A program made the position numbers and the translations under genes. A DNA stretch of 64,000 bases from CAVZXS01 sp963779325 (GTDB lineage: Bacteria > Bacteroidota > Bacteroidia > Chitinophagales > Chitinophagaceae), in contig CAVZXS010000037.1 of the NCBI GenBank assembly GCA_963779325.1, positions 310,001 through 374,000 on the forward strand, in the 5' to 3' direction. Under the pieces are notes generated by a model. It saw nothing but the letters and a program-made list of their open reading frames with translations. It had not been told where the DNA came from and did not search any database. Shown here piece by piece: positions 8,576 through 16,898 of this stretch (position 1 is its first letter; every line of letters begins with the position of its first letter).

Positions 8576-10418
8576 ATGGCTTATTCATCATTAGAAGCTT
8601 GTTTACTCGACCTGGAAAAGAACGGTCACCTGGTGCGGATAAAAGAAGAAGTGGATCCGTATCTGCAAATGGCGGCCATTCATTTAAAAGTGTTTGAAGC
8701 CGGCGGCCCCGCCTTGTTGTTTGAAAATGTAAAAGGCACCAAGTACCGTGCCAGCTTCCAATATTTTCGGTTCGGTGGAGAGAAGTAAATTTATTTTCCG
8801 CGATACATTTAAAAAAGTACAGCAACTTATTGCGCTGAAAAATGATCCCGTTAAAGCGCTGAAAAGCCCTTTTAAAAATGCGGGGCTCGGTTTGGCTGCA
8901 TTAAAAGCCTTTCCCAAAAAAAATCCTTTTACCAAACCGGTAATGGCCGATGAAATCAATATCACTGATCTGCCGCTGATAACACACTGGCCCAAGGACG
9001 GCGGCGCTTTTGTTACACTGCCGCAGGTATATACCGAAGATGCGGATAAACCCGGCATTATGAATGCCAACCTGGGTATGTATCGTATACAGCTTACCGG
9101 TAATGAATATGAATTGAATAAAGAAATAGGTTTACACTACCAGTTGCACCGTGGCATCGGCGTACACCAAACTAAGGCCAATAAAAAAGGGGTACCGTTG
9201 AAAGTAAGTTGTTTTGCAGGCGGGCCACCCTCCCACTCGCTGGCGGCTGTAATGCCCCTGCCGGAAGGAATAAGTGAAATGACTTTCGCCGGTGTATTGG
9301 GCGGTCGCAGGTTCAGGTATATGTATGAAAATGGTTTTTGTATAAGCACCGATGCCGATTTTGTTATTACCGGCGAAGTACATGCCGGCGATAATAAGCC
9401 CGAAGGGCCTTTTGGCGATCATCTCGGTTATTACAGTTTAACGCATCCTTTCCCGGTAATGAAAGTACAAAAAGTGTATGCCCGCAAAAATGCTATTTGG
9501 CCTTTTACCGTGGTGGGTCGTCCACCGCAGGAAGATACAAGTTTCGGAGCATTGATACATGAATTGACAGGCACTGCAGTACAAGCGGAAATTCCGGGGC
9601 TTAAAGAAGTGCATGCAGTAGATGCGGCAGGCGTGCACCCGTTATTGTTGGCTATCGGCAGCGAACGCTATACTCCCTATTTAGTAAACAAACAACCGGC
9701 TGAAATTTTAACCATCGCCAATCATATACTGGGTACCGGTCAACTGAGCCTTGCAAAGTTTTTATTTATTACGGCCGATGAAACCAATCAACTGACTACA
9801 GAGAATGTTGAAGCGTATCTGCAATATGTTTTACAGAGAATAGATTTAAGTCGTGATATTCATTTTTATACCAATACCACTATTGATACATTGGATTATT
9901 CCGGCACGGGACTAAACAGCGGCAGCAAAGTTGTTCTGGCGGCTTACGGAGATATAAAAAGAGAGCTTGTAAAAGAAGTACCCGATGCGTTGAAAGATTT
10001 GCAGCAATTTGAAAATGCTCAATTAATAATGCCCGGCATTATCGCTTTGCAAACGAAAGCCTTTACCAATTACGAAACTGCCGCCAAAGAAATGGCTGTA
10101 TTAAATGAACAGCTTAAAGAAAAAGCAACTGCATTAACGGGCTGCCAGTTTATTATCGTTACCAATGATTCGGATTTTACCGCCCGCAACCTGCGCAATT
10201 TTTTATGGCAAACTTTTACACGCTGCAATCCGAGTCATGATATATATGGTATAAATGAGTTTATCAGTAACAAACACTGGGGCTGCAACGGACCGGTGGT
10301 GTTTGATGCCCGCACTAAACCGCACCACGCCCCGCCGGTAGAAGTACTGCCCGAAACGGAAAAACAAATTGAAAAGTATTTTAATAAAGGCGGCAGCTTA
10401 TATGGAATATTGAAATGA
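8576..10418 (+). pseudogene. UbiD-family decarboxylase (frameshifted)
   Basis: Two frames together encode one protein of about 614 residues, the usual size of the long UbiD family. The first part starts at ATG 8576 (MAYSSLEACLLDLEKNGHLVRI) and covers the N-terminal PDPA-like region to GTKYRA; the second continues SNIFGSVERSKFIFRDTF through to the end at 10418. One extra base at about 8749-8755 breaks the frame. Conserved stretches include IGVHQTKANKKGVPLKVSCFAGGPPSHSLAA (split here: IGVHQTKAN, then GGPPSHSLAA), GPFGDHLGYYSL and NHILGTGQLSLAKFLF. UbiD enzymes use prenylated FMN to remove carboxylates from aromatic or unsaturated acids; long members in Bacteroidota are often assigned to menaquinone (futalosine-type) synthesis, which I cannot confirm here. 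It is convergent with the nucleosidase gene. Confidence 0.85.
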
Positions 10419-10432
10419 TATGTTTTACAAAC

Positions 10433-11203
10433 CTAAAATTTCAAATGCCGCACAGTTAATCCGTCGTTAATCAATTGTTTCAGTGAGTCGATGCCTATTT
10501 TAATATGCCGCTCTACAAAACCGGCTGTTACTTTTTTATCACTCTCTTCAGTCTTTACTCCTTCAGGTATCATGGGCTGGTCGCTTACCAACAGTAAAGC
10601 GCCGGTTGGTATTTTATTATAAAAACCTACGGTAAAAACCGTAGCCGTTTCCATATCAATGGCATAAGCTCTTACTTCCTGCAGATAGGCTTTAAATTTT
10701 TCGTCATGCTCCCAAACTCTCCGGTTGGTAGTATACACAGTACCCGTCCAGTAATCCACTTCATAGTCTCTTATGGTGGTTGAAACGGCTTTTTGCAAAG
10801 CAAACGCAGGTAATGCAGGCACTTCTTTCGGAAAATAGTCATCGCTGGTTCCCTCGCCGCGTATGGCGGCTATGGGCAATATTAGATCACCAATGTTATG
10901 CCGCTTTTTTAAACCGCCGCATTTACCTAAAAACAAAACTGCTTTAGGCTCTATGGCAGTCAGCAAATCCATAACCGTTGCGGCCGTAGGGCTGCCCATA
11001 CCAAAATTTATGATGGTTATATTATCGGCGGTAGCGCATTGCATCGGGCGGTCTTCACCTATTACTTTTACATTATTCCATTCCGCAAACATTTTAACGT
11101 AGTTGCTGAAATTGGTGAGTAAAATATATTTACCGAAATTTTCCAATTTTTCGCCGGTGTAGCGGGGCAACCAGTTTTCAACTATTTCTTCTTTGCTCTT
11201 CAT
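10433..11203 (-). CDS. AMP nucleosidase-like purine phosphorylase-fold enzyme
   Basis: I take ATG 11203 (MKSKEEIVENWLPRYTG, 256 residues); it lies just downstream of a -7 element, whereas the upstream frame start at 11221 would overlap that promoter. The product has the PNP_UDP_1 fold: INFGMGSPTAATVMDLL, AVLFLGKCGGLKK (phosphate/ribose loop), AYAIDMETATVFTVGFYNKIPTGALLLVSDQPM (the Met-Glu ribose-binding pair). It resembles the short Bacteroidota AMP nucleosidases (TIGR01721-like) that cleave AMP to adenine and ribose 5-phosphate; MTA/SAH or futalosine hydrolysis is an alternative for the same fold. It diverges from the HsdR-N-like gene. Confidence 0.85.
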   Translation of the reverse strand: MKSKEEIVENWLPRYTGEKLENFGKYILLTNFSNYVKMFAEWNNVKVIGEDRPMQCATADNITIINFGMGSPTAATVMDLLTAIEPKAVLFLGKCGGLKKRHNIGDLILPIAAIRGEGTSDDYFPKEVPALPAFALQKAVSTTIRDYEVDYWTGTVYTTNRRVWEHDEKFKAYLQEVRAYAIDMETATVFTVGFYNKIPTGALLLVSDQPMIPEGVKTEESDKKVTAGFVERHIKIGIDSLKQLINDGLTVRHLKF

Positions 11204-11212
11204 GTGTATATA

Positions 11213-11240
11213 TTTGAACAAATTTAATCAATTAGTTTTG
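11213..11240 (+). promoter_or_regulatory. Promoter of the HsdR-N-like gene, near-leaderless
   Basis: TAGTTTTG (11233-11240) is an exact TAnnTTTG, with a -33 TTTG at 11213-11216 and a 16-nt gap. The ATG at 11245 lies only 4 nt after the -7 box, so transcription should start at or very near the start codon. Confidence 0.55.
11219..11226 (-). promoter_or_regulatory. Promoter -7 element of the nucleosidase gene
   Basis: The minus strand reads TAAATTTG, an exact TAnnTTTG, 15 bp upstream of ATG 11203. It lies between the -33 and -7 boxes of the divergent promoter, so the two promoters overlap. Confidence 0.5.
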
Positions 11241-11244
11241 AGTA

Positions 11245-11692
11245 ATGATAAAAGTTGAGTTCAGTGATTACCCGTTTCGTATTAAAAAAGAAAATGACAA
11301 AGATTTTATTTTTGATGAAATACGAAAGTCTGTGGGTAAAGCTTACACCGGAAGAATGGGTTAGACAAAATTTTATTCAATACCTGATAAAAAAATTACA
11401 CTACCCTGCTGCATATATCGCCGTTGAAAAAGAAATTCAGTTGGGCGAACTGAAAAAAAGATTTGACATACTTATTTATAATAACCTGCATCAACCGCTG
11501 ATGATGATTGAATGCAAAGCTCCCGAAGTAGCTTTGGATGAAAAAGTATTACAACAATTGCTACGCTATAATATCAGCGTCCCTGTTTCTTTTTTTGTAA
11601 TAACCAACGGGCATTATACCAATGCATGGGGAAAAGCGGAAGGAAGCGGAAATTTAGTTTCGCTGGCAGAAATGCCTGCCTGGAATTTATAG
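11245..11692 (+). pseudogene. HsdR N-terminal-like restriction-fold protein (HSDR_N_2), frameshifted
   Basis: The natural start is ATG 11245 (MIKVEFSDYPFRIKKENDK), followed by DFIFDEIRKS, then one extra base at about 11329-11332 (TCTGTGGG) shifts into the frame WVKLTPEEWVRQNFIQYLI... ending EMPAWNL. Corrected length is about 148 residues, full size for PF13588. It carries the PD-(D/E)xK-like core: KRFDILIYN (Asp) and MMIECKAPEV (E-x-K). In Bacteroidota this domain occurs as a stand-alone protein rather than as part of a type I restriction enzyme; no hsdM or hsdS is nearby. Function unknown. A frame also opens at 11255, but it lacks the conserved N-terminus. Confidence 0.75.
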
Positions 11693-11727
11693 TTTAGCAG
11701 CAATCGGGGTAACGTTGGTTGAATAAA

Positions 11728-11757
11728 AAATCCCCGAAGAAAAATCTCCGGGGATTC
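11728..11757 (-). terminator. Intrinsic terminator after rpmE2
   Basis: On the minus strand ATCCCCG...CGGGGAT pairs around an 11-nt loop and is followed by TTTTTTA. It lies about 65 bp past the rpmE2 stop. Confidence 0.7.
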
Positions 11758-11818
11758 GGTATAGTTACAAAATAAATTCGACGCGAAAGAATCTGAATTT
11801 ATTTGAAAAGTAAGGTTA

Positions 11819-12073
11819 TTAAGCTTCTTTCTTGGCGTATTTCTTCTTGAACTTATCAATTCGCCCTGCAGTATCTACCAGCATATTTTTACCGGTAAAA
11901 AACGGGTGCGACATATTTGAAATCTCCAATTTCACCAACGGATATTCATTGCCATCTTCCCACTTTACTTTTTCCTGAGAACCCGCAGTAGAACGGCTAA
12001 GGAAACTATGGCCGTTACTCATGTCTTTAAAAACCACTAAACGATATTGTTTAGGATGGATATCTTGTTTCAT
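11819..12073 (-). CDS. rpmE2: 50S ribosomal protein L31, type B
   Basis: The 84-residue protein opens MKQDIHPKQYRLVVFKDMSNGHSFLSRST and contains YPLVKLEISNMSHPFFTGKN, both diagnostic of bacterial L31. It lacks the CxxC zinc-binding cysteines, so it is the zinc-independent type B form that many bacteria express under zinc limitation, though in Bacteroidota it is often the only L31. The tail (FKKKYAKKEA) is basic, as usual. It is a single-gene unit with its own promoter (12138-12145) and terminator (11728-11757). Confidence 0.97.
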   Translation of the reverse strand: MKQDIHPKQYRLVVFKDMSNGHSFLSRSTAGSQEKVKWEDGNEYPLVKLEISNMSHPFFTGKNMLVDTAGRIDKFKKKYAKKEA

Positions 12074-12509
12074 AATGCTTTGATTTTTTGCATTATACGG
12101 ATTTTGCCGTACAATATTTATTTTTAATAAAGGATTGCAAAACTAAGGCAGGAAGGCTTTTTATCCAAATCTAATTTTACAGTTTTCTAAGTCGCCCGGT
12201 AGAGGTATTTATCGGGTAAAACCTGATGGAACTTTATAAAAGATGAAAGCACCAAGTGAGCTACTGTACTTTCTTTCGATTGTACATTTACTTACCCGAT
12301 GCTTTCGAGAGGTTTTTCTGTCTTTTTAACGGACCTTTCCACCTCTACAAATCCGCTTCTAATCTTATTGAAGGATTTTCTTCGTCTTTGTTAAAACGAA
12401 TATACTATTATCAATAAGGCGTTTCCAAATATTTACCCCTTTTCATGTACACCTGTTCTGCACTTTGTTTTCCACCAAATACCGGGGCTTATCCCCTTTT
12501 TTGGCACAG
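12074..12509. other. Intergenic region, 436 bp, between rpmE2 and yajQ
   Basis: This holds the rpmE2 promoter (see 12138-12169) and otherwise no gene. An 8-bp inverted repeat CTTATTGA (12364-12371) / TCAATAAG (12411-12418) flanks an AT-rich 39-bp stretch; its role is unknown. The region 12180-12340 has mixed composition and no open frame with coding character. Confidence 0.4.
12138..12169 (-). promoter_or_regulatory. Promoter of rpmE2
   Basis: The minus strand carries a -33 TTTG, a 20-nt gap, then TAGTTTTG (12138-12145), an excellent match to the Bacteroidota vegetative promoter. The leader to ATG 12073 is about 55-60 nt. Confidence 0.7.
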
Positions 12510-13001
12510 TTATGAACGCATATTCTCAAATTGCAGCGGAATACCCATATCCCAACCTTTTGAAGCTTGTATTACTTCCTGTAAATCGTCAATTTTTTTA
12601 CCCACAACCCGTATAATATCATCATTAATAGATGCCTGAACCTTCAGTCCGCTGTCTTTTATTTTCTTTACTATCTTTTTGGCATCTTCCTGCTTCAATC
12701 CGTTGCGAACCTGCACTGTTTTTTTCCAGGCTTTACCGCTCTGTTGTCCTTCTTTGCTGAAATCAAACGCCTCGGGTGCAATGCCCTGCTTATGTGCACG
12801 GCTTACCAATACATCCATCACCTGGCGCATTTTCATATCATCATCCGTTTCCAGGTTAATGATGAAATCTTTTTTGTTGAGATCAATTACCAAATGACTT
12901 CCTTTAAAATCAAAGCGGTTGGCTAATTCCTTAGATACCACGTTTACTGCATTGTCCAATGCTTGCGCATCTACTTTCGAAACCATATCAAATGAAGGCA
13001 T
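12510..13001 (-). CDS. YajQ-family nucleotide-binding protein
   Basis: The 163-residue protein opens MPSFDMVSKVDAQALDNAVN, the signature of the YajQ/UPF0234 family, and covers both ferredoxin-like repeats: RFDFKGSHLVIDLNKKDFIINLETDD, MDVLVSRAHKQGI, and KKIVKKIKDSGLKVQASINDDIIRVVGKKIDDLQEVI. Homologues bind tRNA, GTP/ATP or c-di-GMP; the physiological role here is unknown. Length is normal for the family. The ATG at 13001 follows an exact TACTTTTG promoter box 35 bp upstream. Confidence 0.95.
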   Translation of the reverse strand: MPSFDMVSKVDAQALDNAVNVVSKELANRFDFKGSHLVIDLNKKDFIINLETDDDMKMRQVMDVLVSRAHKQGIAPEAFDFSKEGQQSGKAWKKTVQVRNGLKQEDAKKIVKKIKDSGLKVQASINDDIIRVVGKKIDDLQEVIQASKGWDMGIPLQFENMRS

Positions 13002-13035
13002 TGTAAAAAGTTTTTAGTTTAAGTGTTTAGTTATT

Positions 13036-13043
13036 CAAAAGTA
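13036..13043 (-). promoter_or_regulatory. Promoter -7 element of yajQ
   Basis: The minus strand reads TACTTTTG, exact TAnnTTTG, 35 bp upstream of ATG 13001. No clear -33 TTTG is visible. Confidence 0.5.
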
Positions 13044-13085
13044 AGATTGTTTTTTTAAAATTATATCCGGATTTTAGAAAACAAA

Positions 13086-13109
13086 AAACCTCCTTAGAAA
13101 AGGAGGTTT
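13086..13109 (-). terminator. Intrinsic terminator after the outer-membrane protein gene
   Basis: AAACCTCCTT / AAGGAGGTTT pair over 10 bp around a 4-nt loop; on the minus strand this is followed by a T-rich run. It sits 53 bp past the stop of the 13162-15651 gene and upstream of the yajQ promoter. Confidence 0.8.
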
Positions 13110-13161
13110 GGTTCACATGAGAAAACTACTGTTCTGAAAAATTTAAGGTTAATGGTTATAA

Positions 13162-15651
13162 TTAATTGTTATCTCCTGTTTTTACGCGGTTCTGCTCTTC
13201 GGAAGCGCCGCCTGTTTTTCTTTTTTGGCCGTTTACTTTTCCTTTATTGAAACGGTAAGTAAATCCTGCGCTAACTACCCTGCTGTCTCTTTGCTGTTGA
13301 AATGCAGCATCAATATTGCTGTATTTAATATCGCCTTTTATTTTTTGCGACCACAATACATCACGTACATTCAAACGAACGGATCCTTTGCCTTTCATTA
13401 CTTGTTTGCTTACTCCAAGATTCATCATACCGAAACCTCTGATTTTAAATATACCCTCTACGCCGGGTGTTCTGTAAAAGCCGCTCAATTCTGATGCCCA
13501 TCCTTTATTAAATTTAAACTGGTTGCTTACATTAAACTGCCCGGTGGTAGCTGCTGTTTCTACAAAATCTCCGTTTATAATTCCTTTGAAGTTGTTATTG
13601 TACACATTACCATACAGATTTACATTCCACCATTTTTGTATCGGGAACCCTGCTGAAATCGCTATTCCGTACTGTTGTTGATTCGCGATGTTCGATTTTT
13701 TCACAAATGTTTCGTTGGCGCTTGTATTTTGCTCCAATACCTCATTAATAATATCTTTTGTCTTGGTATAATTTAATGTGGTTGTCAGAAATCCTTTGAA
13801 CGTATGACTCAACTCGACGTTATGGCTGAACTGAGGTTGAAGATTCGGGTTACCCTGCTCGAACGTATAACGATCGAGGAAAAGAATAAACGGATTCAGA
13901 TCGGCATAATCAGGACGCTCAATACGACGGCCGTAGTTTAATCCAAAACTGTTCTTTTCATTTACAGTATACTGCAGGTATGCTGTCGGGAATATTTGAG
14001 TATAGTTCCTGTTAAAAGTTGTATCAAACGGAACCCATACATTATTCCGAAAAGCCTGACCCATTGAACGACCTTTTGCATTTGTATTTTCTAAACGCAA
14101 ACCAAACTGCCCGCTCAATTTTTTACTGAACTCCTTGCTGAAATTTACATACGCCGCGTTTACATTTTCTTCGTACACAAAATGATTACTGCGGCCCCTG
14201 TCAAGAATGCGCCGGTTATTCATCAGGCTGTCATATACTGCATCATTATCTGTTTTTACCAAACCAACTTTTACGCCGGCCTCAATTTTAGCGCCTTTCT
14301 TGAGCGGGTGCGAGTAATCTACTTTAGCAGTATAAATATTAATATCCTGAGGCAATGCACCCAACAATGTATCGGGAGTAAATGTGGGTATACCAGTCGG
14401 GCCATAATAACTGTTAACTAAATCCTGTGTATTAGTGCTCTTATAAGCCAGGTAATCTACATCGGCTGTAATTTCTCTGCCTGTTGAATCGAATACATGA
14501 CGGAAATTAAGATTGGTACCAAAGTTTTTCCACGTTCTTTCATTAGTTGTACCCGCCCTTGTAATACTGTTCAGAACTCTATTGGGATCAGAGATCAAAA
14601 CGTCACTTCGATTGCTGAAAGAACCGGGGTTATTAAATCCGTTCAATACAAATCCAAATGTTGTTTTCTTTGAAGAATAATAATCCATACCAAGTTTCGC
14701 ATTTATTGACTCACTGCTCTCTCTTATTTTTGATTCCTGGTCGAAATGTGATTTTAATTCCTTTGTACTTTTTTCAATGAATTTCCGCTGTATGTTAAGA
14801 TCCTGGAAATTTTTACGGTTGTTGTAACCTACATTGGCAAATAAATTCACTTTGTTTTTGCGGTAGTTAAAGTTTACTGACTCATTAAGCTTGTAATAAC
14901 GACCCTGGCCGTAACCTAAATTTATACTGCCGTTATAGCCCAACTGCTTGTTCTTTTTTGTTTTTATATTAATAACACCGCTGTTACCTGCCGCATCATA
15001 CTTAGCAGGCGGGTTGGTCATTATTTCAATCTGATCCAATTGATTTGCATTCATATTGCGCAACAGGTTGGCCAAATCGGCTCCTGATAAATAAGAAGGA
15101 CGACCGTCAATATACACCTGTACACCCTGTTTGCCTTTCAAGCTTACATTGCCATCCTTATCGACAGAGATACCGGGCGATTTTTCTAAAACTTCTAAAG
15201 CAGTTGCTCCCACATTAGTTACGGCGGCTTCTACGTTCACAATTGTTCTATCAATACGTTGTTCAATTAAAGGTTTCTTTGAAGTAACAGTTACTGCTCC
15301 CAAGTTTTTACTTACGGGTACCAGTTCAATTGTTTTCAATTCAACTTCCAAATGTGCAGCATCTACCGTAAAGCTTTCTGAAAAGCCTTTACTATGCCCT
15401 ACTGCCGAGATAGAAACGAAATAACTTCCTTCAGCTACATTCTCAAACTGATACTTGCCATCTTTGTTGGCTACACTCATTTTTGCCATCGAAGAGTCTT
15501 TGGCTTTATGCAGAGTAATGCTGGCGGCTTCAATGGTTTTGGTATTACCATCTATTACTTTACCGGTTACTTTACCGCCGGTTACCTGTGCCGTACTTAC
15601 AAAGGATAAGGTTGTGATGGCGATTGTAAGCAGCGTTAAGATTTTTTTCAT
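13162..15651 (-). CDS. Outer membrane beta-barrel protein with carboxypeptidase-regulatory-like and TonB-plug domains
   Basis: This is an 829-residue protein with a signal peptide (MKKILTLLTIAITTLSFVSTAQ). Residues about 25-110 form a carboxypeptidase-regulatory-like beta sandwich (GKVTGKVIDGNTKTIEAASITLHKA), 130-225 a TonB-dependent receptor plug (ATALEVLEKSPGISVDKDGNVSLKGKQ, GVINIKTKK), and the rest an OMP_b-brl_3 type 22-stranded barrel (YGRRIERPDYADLNPF, TFEQGNPNLQPQFSHNVELS). No SusD partner or T9SS tail is present, so this is the 'outer membrane beta-barrel family' group rather than a SusC polysaccharide transporter; the ligand is unknown. The C-terminus is an unusual hydrophilic tail (KVNGQKRKTGGASEEQN). 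Its promoter (15700-15707) is overlapped by an inverted repeat. Confidence 0.92.
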   Translation of the reverse strand: MKKILTLLTIAITTLSFVSTAQVTGGKVTGKVIDGNTKTIEAASITLHKAKDSSMAKMSVANKDGKYQFENVAEGSYFVSISAVGHSKGFSESFTVDAAHLEVELKTIELVPVSKNLGAVTVTSKKPLIEQRIDRTIVNVEAAVTNVGATALEVLEKSPGISVDKDGNVSLKGKQGVQVYIDGRPSYLSGADLANLLRNMNANQLDQIEIMTNPPAKYDAAGNSGVINIKTKKNKQLGYNGSINLGYGQGRYYKLNESVNFNYRKNKVNLFANVGYNNRKNFQDLNIQRKFIEKSTKELKSHFDQESKIRESSESINAKLGMDYYSSKKTTFGFVLNGFNNPGSFSNRSDVLISDPNRVLNSITRAGTTNERTWKNFGTNLNFRHVFDSTGREITADVDYLAYKSTNTQDLVNSYYGPTGIPTFTPDTLLGALPQDINIYTAKVDYSHPLKKGAKIEAGVKVGLVKTDNDAVYDSLMNNRRILDRGRSNHFVYEENVNAAYVNFSKEFSKKLSGQFGLRLENTNAKGRSMGQAFRNNVWVPFDTTFNRNYTQIFPTAYLQYTVNEKNSFGLNYGRRIERPDYADLNPFILFLDRYTFEQGNPNLQPQFSHNVELSHTFKGFLTTTLNYTKTKDIINEVLEQNTSANETFVKKSNIANQQQYGIAISAGFPIQKWWNVNLYGNVYNNNFKGIINGDFVETAATTGQFNVSNQFKFNKGWASELSGFYRTPGVEGIFKIRGFGMMNLGVSKQVMKGKGSVRLNVRDVLWSQKIKGDIKYSNIDAAFQQQRDSRVVSAGFTYRFNKGKVNGQKRKTGGASEEQNRVKTGDNN

Positions 15652-16133
15652 TTTAGAAAGGTTTAATGATTTTAGTACTTGTTGTTAATTATTACAGTTC
15701 AAAAGTAAGTACTTGTTATTGCCAAGTACAGTGTTTTGTCATAAACGGCTGATTTTATTGATAAGTGGCCGTTTGAATGACATGAATGTGACGCAGTGGT
15801 GCATATTTGGTTACAAATGCTCGACTTTTTGGGATAAACCAACCGGTTTTACTGATAAGTGGCAGAAATCAGCTTTTGCGCAGTTTGTTGGCTAAATCTG
15901 CGGATTCCATTTGCGATCTTACCAAAAAGCGACTTTCAGCCGGCCATTTCATATTATTTGTTCAACTATAATAAGTACAAGAACTATTATTTGCCAAAGC
16001 TACCGACTGCACAAAGCGAAGTCAACTATACACCGATGAAGTGTGTGAAAAGGTAAATAAAGTGTGGGAATAGACTAATGGATAACACCGATCGGCAGTA
16101 TGATGTATGGCAACCATAAATAAAGGGGCTGCA
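15652..16133. other. Intergenic region, 482 bp, upstream of the outer-membrane protein gene
   Basis: This holds the promoter and inverted repeat at 15700-15729. Further right lie two copies of TTTTAyTGATAAGTGGC (15753-15769 and 15847-15863, 94 bp apart), the first inside a hairpin AAACGGC / GCCGTTT (15743-15774). Short frames here lack start context and coding character, so I do not call a gene. It is possibly decayed sequence. Confidence 0.4.
15700..15729 (-). promoter_or_regulatory. Promoter of the outer-membrane protein gene with overlapping inverted repeat
   Basis: The minus strand has TACTTTTG (15700-15707) with a TTG about 15 nt upstream. A perfect 7-bp inverted repeat GTACTTG / CAAGTAC (15709-15715 and 15723-15729, 7-bp spacer) fills the gap between the two boxes, the position expected for an operator. 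A further AGTACTTGTT occurs at about 15674. Confidence 0.55.
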
Positions 16134-16898
16134 TTAAATATCCAAAGCGGTTCTAATGGATTCATTGAAAGTAAGACCTGTAACAATTTGAGTGCGGGTT
16201 CTATCTTCCATAGTAATTACAAAACGACCGTTGAAGTGTTTGTGTATCTCTTTTATTTTCTCCTTATTTATAATAAAGGATTTCTGTACTCGTAGAAACT
16301 GATCGGGTAATTTTTCAGCCAACGCGGTAAGTGTTTGATCGGTTAAATGTTTTTGCCCGTCATGTGTAAAGATGAAAACATATTTATCATGCGCCTCGAA
16401 GTGAGTAATATTTTCGTAACGAAGCAAAATAATTCTGTCGCCGATTTTAATGGGTATGGCCGTCGCTTTCTTCGGCGCTTTTATTTGTTCAATCATTTCC
16501 CGCAGGTTCAGTACATCAACGGGCTGATTCAATTTACCAAACTCCTTCATTTTTTCTAAGCTCTGCGCCAGTCTTTCTTCTTTTATCGGTTTCAGTAAAT
16601 AATCAATTGAAAAATTCTCAAAAGCTTTGATTGCATATTGCTCATACGCCGTAGTAAAAATTATATTGGGCTTGCTGTCTAATTTTTCCAATACTTCAAA
16701 ACCGGTAAAGTCAGGCATTTGTATATCCAGGAAAACCACATCGGGTTTTAATTCCTTAATTAAACGCACGGCCTCGCCTCCGTTACCCGCCTCCCCTACT
16801 ATCTCAACACTGTCGGCATGATCGTCCAACATTCTTTTCATCAACCGGCGGGCAGCCGGCTCATCATCCACCACTAAGGCCTTAAATTTCCGGTTCAT
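16134..16898 (-). CDS. LytTR-family response regulator
   Basis: The 254-residue protein has an N-terminal receiver domain (about 5-120) with acidic pair DDE at 11-13, phosphoacceptor D58 in DVVFLDIQMPD, and the Thr/Lys motif (FTTAYEQYAIKAF, YLLKPIKEERL). The C-terminal LytTR DNA-binding domain (about 150-250) contains KIGDRIILLRYENITHFEAHDKYVFIFT and FLRVQKSFIINKEKIKEI. It is transcribed with, and overlaps by 17 bp, the upstream LytS-type sensor kinase, its expected partner. The kinase is frame-disrupted in this sequence, so whether the pair is functional is uncertain. Targets are unknown. Confidence 0.95.
   Translation of the reverse strand: MNRKFKALVVDDEPAARRLMKRMLDDHADSVEIVGEAGNGGEAVRLIKELKPDVVFLDIQMPDFTGFEVLEKLDSKPNIIFTTAYEQYAIKAFENFSIDYLLKPIKEERLAQSLEKMKEFGKLNQPVDVLNLREMIEQIKAPKKATAIPIKIGDRIILLRYENITHFEAHDKYVFIFTHDGQKHLTDQTLTALAEKLPDQFLRVQKSFIINKEKIKEIHKHFNGRFVITMEDRTRTQIVTGLTFNESIRTALDI

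Noticed and set aside
8576..11203. A futalosine-pathway operon of UbiD and nucleosidase genes
   Set aside because: The two genes converge tail to tail, so they are not one operon; each is named on its own evidence.
12364..12418. Inverted repeat CTTATTGA / TCAATAAG as a terminator
   Set aside because: A 39-bp AT-rich loop and no T run; no gene ends there.
15713..16133. Short frames in the spacer upstream of the outer-membrane protein gene
   Set aside because: No start context, weak composition, and the repeated TTTTAyTGATAAGTGGC copies are 94 bp apart (not a multiple of three), so they are not a protein repeat.
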